Source: Deltaproteobacteria bacterium
Lineage (GTDB): Bacteria; Myxococcota_C; UBA6777
DNA length: 64,000 nt
Assembly: GCA_006226375.1 (NCBI GenBank)
Contig: SBHC01000018.1
Span: 107,334 to 171,333 of the forward strand
Direction: 5' to 3'
Shown here: piece by piece, positions 8,441 through 17,344 of the stretch
How positions within the stretch are numbered: the first letter of the stretch is position 1
How the letters are laid out: each line of letters begins with the position of its first letter
Notes under the pieces: generated by a model
Database searches by the model: none
The model's input: only the letters and a program-made list of their open reading frames with translations
Told to the model about the DNA's origin: nothing
Position numbers and translations under genes: made by a program

Positions 8441-9856
8441 ATGGCCAACGATCGCAAAAACAGCCGGAGTCAATCCAACGACTCTTTGGAAGTCAATCTG
8501 CGTGAAATAGTTAAGCAAAAGCTACAAGAGGAACGGGCGACAGAGATCCTGGAGAACAACCAGGCTGTGACCTTCAACGTTTCAGACGAAGACATTGAAT
8601 CAGCAGCGTCCAACGCACGCAGCAAGATTCCTGCCCAGGTGCTGGCGCAATATTTTCGCGAAATGGCAGTGTTGCTGGAGGCGGGCTTTCCCGTCTTGCG
8701 CGCCCTTCGCATTGCAGGACGAGGGAAGACCTCTCCGTTGATGTCCGCAGCGTTGACGAAGGTTGCCAACCAAGTCGAGAACGGGACCGCGTTGTGGCGT
8801 GCGATGCAGTCTCATCCCCGCATATTTCCTTATCTTGCCGTGTCTGTCGTCCGGGCTGGGGAGGCTTCCGGTACCCTCGACGAAGCGATGGTCTACCTGG
8901 CGGACAGCCTGGAGTATGAAGCAGACGTTCGCTTGAAGGTGCGCAGCGCGTTCGACTACCCCATCTTTTTCTCGGGTCTGACTCTCGCCGTTGTTGCCGC
9001 GATGATCTTCTTGGTTCTCCCCCGGTTCCAAGACGTTTACCGCAACCTCTCCGCGATTAAGAAGGTCTCTTCCCAAGGTTTTGAGTTCCTCCTTGCGGTA
9101 CGTGCTGTGTTTCCCTGGGTCCTTTTGTTCGGTGGAATTGGCGTGTTCTTGCTTTGGACCTTGTTCCGTAGCCGCAGCATCATGGCGTTGGAGAAGCTTA
9201 AGCTGCGGATTCCCATCTTTGGAAAGCTGTTGGTGTATTCGGACATGACCCGGTTTGCCAAAACGCTTTCGGTGCAAGTCAAAAGTAGCGTTCCGATCTT
9301 GGACGCCTTGCGACTCTCTCGTTTGGTTGTGAACAACCGTGAACTTCAAAAGATGGTCCACGAAATTCGGTTGAGCGCAGAGCAAGGAGGGCAGCTGGCT
9401 GAGCCTGTTCGCAAATACAGCATCGTTCCTGACACTGTGGTGGATATGATTGAGGTCGGTGAAGAGTCTGGTTCTCTGGATAACTCCCTGGAGCACCTCG
9501 CGAAAATGATGGGCACCAAGATGGAGAGCATCATCAGTCGCCTCACCGCTCTGTTGCAACCCATCCTGCTGCTGGTGATGGGGACCATCGTGGTGGGCAT
9601 CTTCGTTATGATGATCACGCCCTACTTCCAGGTGTTGGACGCAGTTCAATCCATGGGGTTGCAGCCGATGGGCTCGGATCCTGCGATTGAAGCGAGCACC
9701 AACAACAAGCGTCGCCGTCCCTCGGTGCGCAAGCGTCGTCCCGCTCGACGAACCGCGCCGGCTCCCTCCCGCTCCAAAGCCTCCAACACAAAAACCGGCG
9801 TGCAGACCGACAAAAAGGTTACGCCAATGAAGGCTCCTGCACCACGCCAGAGATAA
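8441..9856 (+). CDS. GspF/PilC-type inner-membrane protein of type II secretion or type IV pilus
   Basis: A 471-residue polytopic protein that would form the inner-membrane platform contacted by the GspE/PilB ATPase. It shows two GspF domains. The first contains LAQYFREMAVLLEAGFPVLR and VVRAGEASGTLDEAM; the second contains FAKTLSVQVKSSVPILDALR and IEVGEESGSLDNSLEHLAK. Hydrophobic segments lie near residues 170-200, 225-245 and 365-390, as usual for the family. The last about 60 residues form a basic Arg/Pro/Ser-rich tail that is absent from typical GspF. The ATG follows AAGGATAAGAA. It lies 242 bp after the ATPase gene on the same strand. Confidence 0.92.
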   Translation: MANDRKNSRSQSNDSLEVNLREIVKQKLQEERATEILENNQAVTFNVSDEDIESAASNARSKIPAQVLAQYFREMAVLLEAGFPVLRALRIAGRGKTSPLMSAALTKVANQVENGTALWRAMQSHPRIFPYLAVSVVRAGEASGTLDEAMVYLADSLEYEADVRLKVRSAFDYPIFFSGLTLAVVAAMIFLVLPRFQDVYRNLSAIKKVSSQGFEFLLAVRAVFPWVLLFGGIGVFLLWTLFRSRSIMALEKLKLRIPIFGKLLVYSDMTRFAKTLSVQVKSSVPILDALRLSRLVVNNRELQKMVHEIRLSAEQGGQLAEPVRKYSIVPDTVVDMIEVGEESGSLDNSLEHLAKMMGTKMESIISRLTALLQPILLLVMGTIVVGIFVMMITPYFQVLDAVQSMGLQPMGSDPAIEASTNNKRRRPSVRKRRPARRTAPAPSRSKASNTKTGVQTDKKVTPMKAPAPRQR

Positions 9857-9904
9857 TCTCTTCCTCTTCTGTTCTTTGCCCCACTCTATGTTCCTCCGTT
9901 CCAA

Positions 9905-10801
9905 TCACTCACTGTCATCCTGGCGCTGTCGGTTCAGTCTCCAATCGTAGGGAATGTAGGCGACGTTGTATCCTTGTGTGGGCAGCTTGTTGTTGTTCGT
10001 CCGGTAGAGGTTGATGTAGTCAAGGATCCGGTCGGAGGCCAGGACTGGCTGCTTTTGGCGGTCGAGCCACTCTGTGAAGTCTCTGCGAAACCACTGAAAG
10101 ATGGAGGACAGGTGGATGGTCTTGGCCTTCGTGTCGATCCAAACATTGCGCTCTTGTGCCACAAACTTGCGGGCCTCACGATCGAGCTGTGTCTCAAGCT
10201 GAGAGCCAACGAAGGCTTCACGGGGCAGGTGAGGGCAGCCGAACGAAGCACAATTTAAGGCGAAGTGGATGCGAGGTTCTTGAAATGTGCGGCGAATCCA
10301 GCGGTTCTCCAGGTTGTACAAGTTGGTGCTTTTGCTCCCGTAGGTAAACCGAACGACGGCGAAGAATCGTACTTTGTTGAGGTAAGGGATCAGGTTGTCA
10401 AAGTCTGAAAAGTGAAGGACCGCCCGAAGGACCGATAGGTTGTAAGCGTTAATCCAATAGGCCAGCTTGTCTTGTTGTGAGGAGAAGCTGGCAGGGTGAG
10501 AGCTTGGACTGACCTGCGCAACGATCGCCAACAACGCATCAAGTTCAGCCTGTTGGCCTCGCAACCTCTGGTAGTTGACTCGGCCTTGATCGTTGACAAA
10601 ACGTTCCAGCAACACCTGGTATCGGGATGTGAGGTGGGGAAGTTGGCGCAAGGCCGTCGCTTGATCCAGCGAAGAAGGAGAGAGGTTTTTGGGTAAAAAG
10701 TTCCAGAACCAGGCCATCGCAACGACTCCTAGTAGCAAAGTGAGAGTCACCCAAGCCAGACGTTTCCAACGTTGCGGGCGCAGTGAAGGCGCTTCGGACA
10801 T
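9905..10801 (-). CDS. DUF547 domain protein, membrane-anchored
   Basis: A 298-residue protein with an N-terminal transmembrane anchor (about residues 13-35, VTLTLLLGVVAMAWFWNFL) and a DUF547 domain. Characteristic DUF547 signatures are KLAYWINAYN and IHFALNCASFGCPHL, which carry conserved Asn, His and Cys residues. The ATG at 10801 is preceded by GGAAGAGG, and the upstream 193-residue extension of the open frame antisense to the next gene is not credible. DUF547 has a cysteine-protease-like fold in some predictions, but its reaction is not established. It converges on the gspF-like gene (48 bp apart) and is divergent from the cysteine-rich lipoprotein gene at 11083. Confidence 0.88.
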   Translation of the reverse strand: MSEAPSLRPQRWKRLAWVTLTLLLGVVAMAWFWNFLPKNLSPSSLDQATALRQLPHLTSRYQVLLERFVNDQGRVNYQRLRGQQAELDALLAIVAQVSPSSHPASFSSQQDKLAYWINAYNLSVLRAVLHFSDFDNLIPYLNKVRFFAVVRFTYGSKSTNLYNLENRWIRRTFQEPRIHFALNCASFGCPHLPREAFVGSQLETQLDREARKFVAQERNVWIDTKAKTIHLSSIFQWFRRDFTEWLDRQKQPVLASDRILDYINLYRTNNNKLPTQGYNVAYIPYDWRLNRQRQDDSE

Positions 10802-11082
10802 CGCCTCTTCCGGCAAACTGGTGGTGGGGTTTGGAGTTGCAGAGGTAGAGTTTTCTGACACGAGGGTGATTCTCCTGCATTCTTGTGGTACGATGCAACG
10901 ATAGGAACGGGATGACTTGTTGGTTTTCTCCGTTCGATTTGGGATGGTACTGTTTTTTTTCTCCCGTTTCTTTTCCAGAAAGTGGGTTGCTTTTGCCTCA
11001 AGGGTATACGCATGATACCTCGTGGGAAAGTAACTTCTTGGATGTATTGTTTGAGGCGTTTTGTTCGGAAAGGTGTGAGCAC

Positions 11083-13107
11083 ATGCGATGGAATTTCTCA
11101 CCGAAGCGGCCTTCTTTGCTTGGGTCGGGTCGGTCCTTGCTTCGTTACAGTCGAGCAGTGAGACCAGGGTTGCTCCTCTGCGCCATGGTCTTGGGCTGCT
11201 TGTTTTGGATCGGATGTTCCGACACCGACCGACAGTGTGATGCAGACAACCCTTGCGACAACCCTCTGGTTTGTGTGGGGGGGAAATGCGAACGCAAGCG
11301 CTGCTCCGTCGACGAAGACTGCTCCATTCAAGAGGTGTGTTCGTCTTCGACGGGGCGATGCGAGCGCCGAACTGGTCCATCCTGGGACTGTCGGACCGAT
11401 CGAGAGTGTCGCCCCGGTGAGATCTGCGAGGGTGGCCTGTGCCGTCTGCGAAACTCGGAGAACACAGGTGGCGAGGTGGTTGTTCCTGAACGAGATCCCA
11501 ACGCCTGTGTTCCGACTTGTCGTGAAGGCTTTAAGTGCGACAAAGGCACCTGTGTCGCTGTTGAGACGGATCCCCCCTGCAAATTTGATACGGACTGCAA
11601 AGACGGTCGGACTTGCAACATCGCTGTGGATCTCTGCCAGCTTCCCTGCCAATCCGATGCCGGATGTAGCGGCGGTCGGACTTGCAAAGGAGGGTACTGC
11701 CAGATGGGTGGCGAGCCCGAATGCGACGCCAACAAGCCATGCACCTCTCCCAAAACATGCGTTAACGGAGCATGTGTGGAGCCGGAGTGTAGCGGGGAAA
11801 AACCCTGTCCTTCGCCCAACGTATGCACCAACAACAAGTGTGTGGAGCCGGAGTGTCACGACAGCAAGCCGTGCACCTCACCCAAAGTGTGCACCAACAA
11901 CAAATGCGAAGATCCACCGGAAGATTGCAGCGGCGCGAAGCCATGCAGCGGTGACAAGAAGTGCTTTCGGGGCAAGTGTGTCTCGCCCAACTACTGCGAA
12001 CAAGATTCGGACTGCACTCAGGTGGTCAAATGTGTCAAAAACCAATGTGGTTTTTGCTCCCAAAACAGCGACTGTTTCGACTTCCAGGCCTGTGAAAATA
12101 GCACATGCGTGACCAAGCTTAAGCAAATCGGAGAGGCCTGCAAAGCGTCTGCAGAGTGTGTGCAGGGGGCGATCTGTGCAGGAGACGGTGGCGGAAACGC
12201 TGCGTGTCGCAAACCCTGTGACCCCTTCGCCAGCCCCACAGGCTGCGACCCCAGCGATGGGTGTGGGCTCTTGGGTACCACCATGACAGGTGCTTGTTTT
12301 CCCAAAAAAGGAGCCAGCGCGCTCAAGGTGGGTGACGATTGCACTGGTGCCAACCAAGGCAAGTGCGAAGTGGACCTCACCTGTGTTAACCAAGGCAATG
12401 GAACGGCTCTTTGTATGCAATACTGCAACCAAAACAAGCCCAACTGTCCGAACAATGGACAGTGCTTGTCGGTAGGACAAGATCCTGTGGGTGTCTGTGA
12501 AGTCACAGGCGGCAGCGGGACGGGCAATGTGAAGCCTGGCCAGGCCTGCAAAAGCAACGCAGACTGCCAAAAAGGCGCCGCTTGCGTCACGGCCGGCGGC
12601 GGCACCCACGCGGTGAATATCTGTCAGGTGTTGTGCAATCCTCAGGCACCGAGCTGTCCACGGGCGGCTCCTTGCATTGGTACCAGCCAGCCCGGCGTGG
12701 GAGTGTGTCAGCCTGCTTGCGGTGCCGCCTCTGACTGTGCCTCGGGTCTGTGCCTGGGTACGTCCGGCGCAGGAACTTGCACCACAGGATGCGATCCCTA
12801 CCAGGCTGTGTGCACCCAAGGACAAACTTGTGATGTTGTTCCGGCTCCCAACGGCGGCCTGAAAGGTGTCTGTGGCCCTGAAAATACACAAGGGCAATCG
12901 ATCGGTGGGACTTGCTTTGCTGGTGCGTTTTCTTGCCGAACGGGCCTTGTATGCATCACACTGATTCGCAACTCGCAAGGAAACTTGGTGGGCAAGTGTG
13001 GCTTGCCTTGTTTGCCAGGAAGCACCCAGTGTCCTTCAGGAACCCGATGCCAGGCGTCAACCAACACCTTGGAAGGTGGCGGCACGCTCACAGGCTGCAT
13101 TCCCTAA
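11083..13107 (+). CDS. Large cysteine-rich lipoprotein with DxDC-type repeats
   Basis: A 674-residue predicted outer-membrane lipoprotein. The ATG at 11083 follows AAGGTG with good spacing and gives a signal peptide ending in the lipobox FWIGC. Almost the whole mature protein consists of short disulfide-type units, for example DTDCKDGRTC and SDAGCSGGRTCKGGYC, typical of myxobacterial extracellular proteins. Residues about 213-300 contain four near-identical 22-residue repeats with the core KPCTSPKVCTNNKC, also visible as about 66-bp DNA repeats. No enzymatic domain is evident. A scaffold, adhesin or matrix role is inferred only from architecture. It is followed 68 bp later by an ABC ATPase gene on the same strand. 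Confidence 0.85.
   Translation: MRWNFSPKRPSLLGSGRSLLRYSRAVRPGLLLCAMVLGCLFWIGCSDTDRQCDADNPCDNPLVCVGGKCERKRCSVDEDCSIQEVCSSSTGRCERRTGPSWDCRTDRECRPGEICEGGLCRLRNSENTGGEVVVPERDPNACVPTCREGFKCDKGTCVAVETDPPCKFDTDCKDGRTCNIAVDLCQLPCQSDAGCSGGRTCKGGYCQMGGEPECDANKPCTSPKTCVNGACVEPECSGEKPCPSPNVCTNNKCVEPECHDSKPCTSPKVCTNNKCEDPPEDCSGAKPCSGDKKCFRGKCVSPNYCEQDSDCTQVVKCVKNQCGFCSQNSDCFDFQACENSTCVTKLKQIGEACKASAECVQGAICAGDGGGNAACRKPCDPFASPTGCDPSDGCGLLGTTMTGACFPKKGASALKVGDDCTGANQGKCEVDLTCVNQGNGTALCMQYCNQNKPNCPNNGQCLSVGQDPVGVCEVTGGSGTGNVKPGQACKSNADCQKGAACVTAGGGTHAVNICQVLCNPQAPSCPRAAPCIGTSQPGVGVCQPACGAASDCASGLCLGTSGAGTCTTGCDPYQAVCTQGQTCDVVPAPNGGLKGVCGPENTQGQSIGGTCFAGAFSCRTGLVCITLIRNSQGNLVGKCGLPCLPGSTQCPSGTRCQASTNTLEGGGTLTGCIP
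11719..11985 (+). repeat. Intragenic tandem repeat of about 66 bp (four copies)
   Basis: Within the cysteine-rich lipoprotein gene, four consecutive units encode CDANKPCTSPKTCVNGACVE, CSGEKPCPSPNVCTNNKCVE, CHDSKPCTSPKVCTNNKCED and CSGAKPCSGDKKCFRGKC. The middle copies share long identical DNA words such as GTGTGCACCAACAACAA and GTATGCACCAACAACAA. This suggests fairly recent in-frame duplication. Confidence 0.7.
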
Positions 13108-13175
13108 CGTTTCTTGGATTCCTGAGAGAAACGGTTTTCCCTTTCCAACTTCCCCCGTCAGGTCCGTGAGGAGTG

Positions 13176-13985
13176 ATGAGCCTGTCACAATCTGCCTTTT
13201 CAACACAGTCGGCTTCGGAGCATCAAACCCCTTGGGCGATTGAGTTCCACGACGTGCACAAGATCTTCGACAACAACGAGCATGTTCTCAAAGGCATCAA
13301 CCTCCAGGTGCCATGGGGAGAAACCGTCTCGTTGGTGGGAAACTCCGGGACCGGAAAGTCGATCCTGGTCAAGATGTTGATCGGCTTGCTGCAACCATCA
13401 AAGGGCACCATTGTCGTTGCCGGCCAAGATGTGAAGGGGTTGTCTGAGATGGAGTGGATGCCTCTGCGCAAGAGGGTCTCCATGGTGTTTCAGGCCAACG
13501 CCTTGTTTGATTCCATGACGGTGTATGAAAACATCGCCTTTCCTCTGCGACAGCATTTGCAGATGCCTGAGCCTGAAATCAAAGAGAGGGTGGCGGAGGT
13601 CTTGGAGTGGGTTTTGTTGCCGGGCATCGAACAACAGTACCCCCAAGAACTGAGCGGTGGTATGCGCAAACGTGTGGGCGTGGCGCGGGGGATTGTCACC
13701 GAACCTGAAATTCTACTTTACGACGAACCCACCGCCGGTTTGGACCCTGTCAGTACCACCGTTGTAGACGAGATGATCCGACGCTTCCAACGTGAGCGAG
13801 GCGTGACCTCCATTGTCATTACACACGACCTCAAGAGCGCCATGAACGTTGGCGACCGGGTGGCTTTGCTCAACCAAGGCGTGGTATGGGCCAGCGGAAC
13901 ACCTGACGAACTCATGAACGAAGAAGACACCTTTGTGCGAGGCTTTTTTGAAGGTTATCGCTTGGCCATGGAGCTATTGCAATGA
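13176..13985 (+). CDS. MlaF/Ttg2A-like ABC transporter ATP-binding protein
   Basis: A 269-residue ABC ATPase that resembles MlaF, the ATPase of the Mce-type phospholipid transport system at the inner membrane. Visible motifs are Walker A GNSGTGKS, the MlaF-like MVFQANALFDSMTVYENIAF around the Q-loop, signature LSGGMRKR, Walker B plus D-loop ILLYDEPTAGLD, and H-loop VITHD. The ATG at 13176 or the adjacent GTG at 13173 could be the start; GAGGAG lies immediately upstream. No mlaE permease or Mce-domain gene lies beside it, which is unusual. The stop overlaps the start of the next gene (ATGA), indicating translational coupling with a TPR lipoprotein. Confidence 0.88.
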   Translation: MSLSQSAFSTQSASEHQTPWAIEFHDVHKIFDNNEHVLKGINLQVPWGETVSLVGNSGTGKSILVKMLIGLLQPSKGTIVVAGQDVKGLSEMEWMPLRKRVSMVFQANALFDSMTVYENIAFPLRQHLQMPEPEIKERVAEVLEWVLLPGIEQQYPQELSGGMRKRVGVARGIVTEPEILLYDEPTAGLDPVSTTVVDEMIRRFQRERGVTSIVITHDLKSAMNVGDRVALLNQGVVWASGTPDELMNEEDTFVRGFFEGYRLAMELLQ

Positions 13986-15676
13986 GGGATGCGGCAAGGA
14001 AAAAGCCGACATGTTTGGAAAGGGAAGAACGGACAGGTGCAAGGCGGACGGACGAAGCTCTGAACGTGGCAAGACCAGGACTGACATCTCCAACGCAGCA
14101 AGTGTGTTCCATTCTCTGGTTGCTGGTTTGTGGGGTGGTTCTTTCTGCGTGTGGTGTCTCGCTGCAGCAGGCTCGCTTGCAAGAGAAGAAGGGACTGCAA
14201 AACCAAGCCCTTGCCAGCTACCGTCAGGTCGCCAAACGCGAAGGCACCGAGGACGCACGTCAGGCGCAAGCTTCCATTGTCCGGATTCTGTTAAAGCGAG
14301 AGCGGTGGCGGAAGATCCCTGGGGAAGCCGCCCGGTTGGCCAGCTTCTTGGAGCCCGATGACCCCTGGTTCCGACGGTATCGTTCGGATCCATCGGTGTG
14401 GAAGACAGGCTCCCAACAAACCCGAAATTTGCTCCTTCGAGGTGCCCGACAAGCTTTTGAAAAGGGTCGCGCCTTCGGCGACCCCGACGCTTACATTGCT
14501 TCAGGAGCCATGTATGGCTTGTTGGTTGAACGCTTCAAGAAAGACCCGGCAAAAGCGGAAGCCGCGGCTGGACGCGGAGCTGCCTTTGCTGTCCGCAGCG
14601 CATGCGGTGAAGCGTTGCGCTGGTTTCAGCGAGCGCTGCAATGGTCCCCAGGCTTGAGCGATCCTCCTCCTCGTGGCAAAACGTCCAAGTTTAAGCTGGA
14701 GCAAGATGACTCGCACGTTTGGCTGGTTTGGCAGGCTGTACGTGGGGAGCTAGGATGCCGCGTTCGGCTTTGGCTCAAACACCACGACACCAAAGACACC
14801 TCTGACCAGGAAATCAACCGTTACCGAAACTTCAATCGGGTGATTCAATCGGCCCGAGCGTTTGTCCATCGAGCCCCTGGCTTGGGTGGTCCAGATGTTC
14901 TGCGCCAGGCCATGAAGTTGGAGCAGCGCCAAGCCTTTTTGCAGGCTTTGCAGCTGCTGCTCTTGCTCGTGGACAAGCCAGACATGCCGCGTCTTCAACA
15001 AGTGGCGCGGCAACAGCTGCTTCAACTGTTTGGGAAAAACAGGCAGTGGACTCCGATGCTGGCGATTCTGGAAAGAAAGCTTAACTCCATTCCAGAGTCT
15101 CGCCGGGGAATCTTTTGGAACCGTATCATCCATCTTGGTAACCTTCATTTGGCCCGCAAAGCTGATGCGATGGCGAAGCAAGACAACCGTGGAAAGGCGG
15201 CAGTCGCTCAACTTCTTCTGCAGTACAACGCTTCTCCAAAACAGCGCCAAATGCTGTTGTACCGGGCCGCGTTTATCACTGACACGACCCTTCGCAACCC
15301 AGGCAAAGCGTTGGCCTTGTACAGGCAGTTGATCCGTGACCATCCTCGTCATCCTGTGGTGATGAAGGCCCTGTACCGGATGGCTGTGCTGCAAGAAAAG
15401 AACAAGCAGTTTCGACAGTCGATTCGTGCATATTTGCGGCTGGGAGGGATGTTTCCCAAGCACCCGATCGCACCGCGCGCCTTCTTCCAGGCCTTTGAGT
15501 TGTACATGAAGACGGGCCAACGACGACGGGCTCGACGTCTTCGCCTCCATGTGATGCGTCATTACCCCGCGTCTTTGGCGGCCGCCCGGCTGCGCAAAAT
15601 GCGAAAACGCTTCCGCCGGCGAAGGCGTAGACGACGACGTAGAAGACGACGTAGACGGCGAAGAAGGCGTCGCTAA
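13982..15676 (+). CDS. TPR-type lipoprotein with C-terminal polyarginine tail
   Basis: A 564-residue protein translationally coupled to the MlaF-like gene through a 4-base overlap; GGAG lies 8 bases upstream of the ATG. The first about 57 residues contain a long basic N-region and a signal ending in the lipobox VVLSAC. The body is made of helical repeats of TPR type, for example KALALYRQLIRDHPRHPVVM and SIRAYLRLGGMFPKHPIAPR. It ends in KMRKRF followed by 20 consecutive arginines before the stop, encoded by a mixture of all six arginine codons. If exported, this tail would sit in the periplasm or on the surface and could bind lipid headgroups, LPS or nucleic acid. Role unknown; a link to lipid transport is inferred from the operon. 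Confidence 0.82.
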   Translation: MRDAARKKPTCLEREERTGARRTDEALNVARPGLTSPTQQVCSILWLLVCGVVLSACGVSLQQARLQEKKGLQNQALASYRQVAKREGTEDARQAQASIVRILLKRERWRKIPGEAARLASFLEPDDPWFRRYRSDPSVWKTGSQQTRNLLLRGARQAFEKGRAFGDPDAYIASGAMYGLLVERFKKDPAKAEAAAGRGAAFAVRSACGEALRWFQRALQWSPGLSDPPPRGKTSKFKLEQDDSHVWLVWQAVRGELGCRVRLWLKHHDTKDTSDQEINRYRNFNRVIQSARAFVHRAPGLGGPDVLRQAMKLEQRQAFLQALQLLLLLVDKPDMPRLQQVARQQLLQLFGKNRQWTPMLAILERKLNSIPESRRGIFWNRIIHLGNLHLARKADAMAKQDNRGKAAVAQLLLQYNASPKQRQMLLYRAAFITDTTLRNPGKALALYRQLIRDHPRHPVVMKALYRMAVLQEKNKQFRQSIRAYLRLGGMFPKHPIAPRAFFQAFELYMKTGQRRRARRLRLHVMRHYPASLAAARLRKMRKRFRRRRRRRRRRRRRRRRRRRR

Positions 15677-15698
15677 ATCCTTCTGTGTTGGGTAACAC

Positions 15699-16274
15699 TC
15701 AAGAGCTACGGGACAGGTAGAACAGCAAGACCATCTCGCCCAGGATCTGAAAGGTGGGGAAGGGCTCGTACGAGGGGTTCTCCGTGCGTCGAGAGTAAGC
15801 CTGGACTGCAAACGCAGGGCTTACACGAAGCTGAAAGGCGATGGTTCGTGCGCTGTTAAATACCTGCAGTCCAAGGCGGACAGGAAACAAAAATTGGAGC
15901 AAGGGAAGCGGCTCGATCGGTGTGGACCACAGCGTGAACGCAAAGCCCACGCCGCCAAAGAATTGAACGTGGCGTGAGCCGACTTGTCCGTTGAAGCTCC
16001 ACCCAAACTGGAAAGGCGCCGTGATCCGGCTGTTGGCTCCGATGATTAATGGGGCTGCCAGTTGCATGTCCATGAACACGTTGGGAGCGGTGTAATAGCG
16101 AAGCTCCAGTGACGGCAACTCTGCCACTGCACCTGAGCCTACGGTGTATCCTCCACCTACGGAGAATCCTACACCCCAATCGTTGGGAGTGGGTTCAGCA
16201 CAAACCGTTGTGCTCCCGAAAAAGAGACCGATCATCACAAGAAGAGCTGCTTGCTTCCACACAGTAACCGCCAT
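15699..16274 (-). CDS. Small secreted protein, probable outer-membrane beta-barrel
   Basis: A 191-residue protein with a Sec signal peptide (about residues 1-26, ending TVCAEP). The mature part has alternating hydrophobic/polar segments and glycine-aromatic patterns, such as GVGFSVGGGYTVGSG, VQFFGGVGFAFTLW and FPVRLGLQVF. These are typical of an eight-stranded outer-membrane barrel, although I cannot assign a Pfam family. It ends LLFYLSRSS, without the usual terminal aromatic residue of classic barrels. It converges on the polyarginine lipoprotein gene (22 bp apart). Function unknown. Confidence 0.65.
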   Translation of the reverse strand: MAVTVWKQAALLVMIGLFFGSTTVCAEPTPNDWGVGFSVGGGYTVGSGAVAELPSLELRYYTAPNVFMDMQLAAPLIIGANSRITAPFQFGWSFNGQVGSRHVQFFGGVGFAFTLWSTPIEPLPLLQFLFPVRLGLQVFNSARTIAFQLRVSPAFAVQAYSRRTENPSYEPFPTFQILGEMVLLFYLSRSS

Positions 16275-16362
16275 TGTTTGTTCCGCAGGGTTGGTTGTCG
16301 GCTTGTTCCATGTTCCTTAAAGCGGTCAATGTGGCAAGAACTTGAGGCAGAGAGGAGGGAAG

Positions 16363-17220
16363 TTAGCGTGCAGGGGAGTAGGAGGAGGCAGCAGGTGATT
16401 CGGGTTGGCTTTGGTCAGGTTTGGGACGATGGGTCACTTCGTCGTACGCCTCGTAGTATTCGTGGTGAAGGGTGCCACACCAACGATCCCACCAGTTGAA
16501 GTACAAGCCGAAGTTTCCTTTGCCTTTGTGGTGGTGCATGTTGTGGTGTGTGGAGGTGGTCAACCATTGACCCACTGCGTTCTTGGTAAACCCGCGGGGA
16601 TACAGCTCATAACCCAAATGTCCCAGCACGTTCATCACAGTCATAAACAGGAGAAAGAGCCCTATGGCGCTGATGTGATGGGGGATCAAAAACACAATGA
16701 CCCAAATGATTCCGGCCTCCACTACGGCTTCCAGAGGATGAAAGCTAAAGGCTGCCCAAGGGGAAGGGTTGTGGGAGAGGTGATGGACCCGGTGAAAGTA
16801 GCGAAACAGCGCTTTGTGATGCATCATCCGGTGGGTCCAGTAGAAGTAGGCATCATGAACCAGTATCATCAAGCCAATGCTGACCCAATAATACGCCCAC
16901 CCCAGGTCCTCGATTCTTTGGTATCCTAGAGTGTATCCCTGCTTCTTAAGCCAGAAGACAAGCCCACCCATCACAGAGAAAATCACAAACGTAGAGAGCG
17001 ACCAAAGAAACTCTTGTTGCACAATCTTACGTTTGGGGAATCGTTGCTGAATGCGCCGATGGTGCAGACGCTCTCGCAGCCACTTCCAAAACACCAAGTA
17101 CGCAGGGCCTGCGATCAAAACGTACCGAAAGAACACCAGAACAAGGACCAGGCCCATGATGATGAACGTCCCGTAAGGAGACGTCATTAAGAACTCGCGG
17201 AAGGTCGTTGCGGCAAGCAT
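16363..17220 (-). CDS. Fatty acid hydroxylase/sterol desaturase family membrane di-iron protein
   Basis: A 285-residue integral membrane protein of the PF04116 type, which uses a histidine-coordinated di-iron centre to hydroxylate or desaturate lipids. Histidine clusters are visible in HDAYFYWTHRMMHH, then HRVHHLSHNPSPW, then THHNMHHHKGKGNFG. Several transmembrane segments flank them. The ATG at 17220 is preceded by AGAGAGGAAACC; the longer frame upstream is not family-like. The last about 20 residues are Pro/Ser-rich. The substrate could be a fatty acid, sterol or related lipid; the sequence does not decide this. It follows the APC permease gene on the same strand with a 124-bp gap. Confidence 0.9.
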   Translation of the reverse strand: MLAATTFREFLMTSPYGTFIIMGLVLVLVFFRYVLIAGPAYLVFWKWLRERLHHRRIQQRFPKRKIVQQEFLWSLSTFVIFSVMGGLVFWLKKQGYTLGYQRIEDLGWAYYWVSIGLMILVHDAYFYWTHRMMHHKALFRYFHRVHHLSHNPSPWAAFSFHPLEAVVEAGIIWVIVFLIPHHISAIGLFLLFMTVMNVLGHLGYELYPRGFTKNAVGQWLTTSTHHNMHHHKGKGNFGLYFNWWDRWCGTLHHEYYEAYDEVTHRPKPDQSQPESPAASSYSPAR

Positions 17221-17344
17221 GGTTTCCTCTCTCTTTGGTGTGAGCTTTTGTGCGGCACTCGGGCCAGATCCGTTTCGATGGATGCAGTATAGAGAAGAAA
17301 TGTGGGAAAAGTGCAGAGGAACTGAGAAAGTTGATGCAATGGTT

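Noticed and set aside
8600..9904. A 434-codon open frame antisense to the gspF-like gene
   Set aside because: It is His/Arg/Gln-rich and motif-free, while the plus-strand product is a clear GspF/PilC protein.
10802..11380. N-terminal extension of the DUF547 protein by 193 residues
   Set aside because: It runs antisense through the start of the next gene, is low-complexity, and a good start with ribosome-binding site exists at 10801.
13982..15676. Polyarginine tail as a sequencing slippage artefact
   Set aside because: The 20 codons are mixed and all six arginine codons occur, so a simple repeat slippage does not explain the tract.
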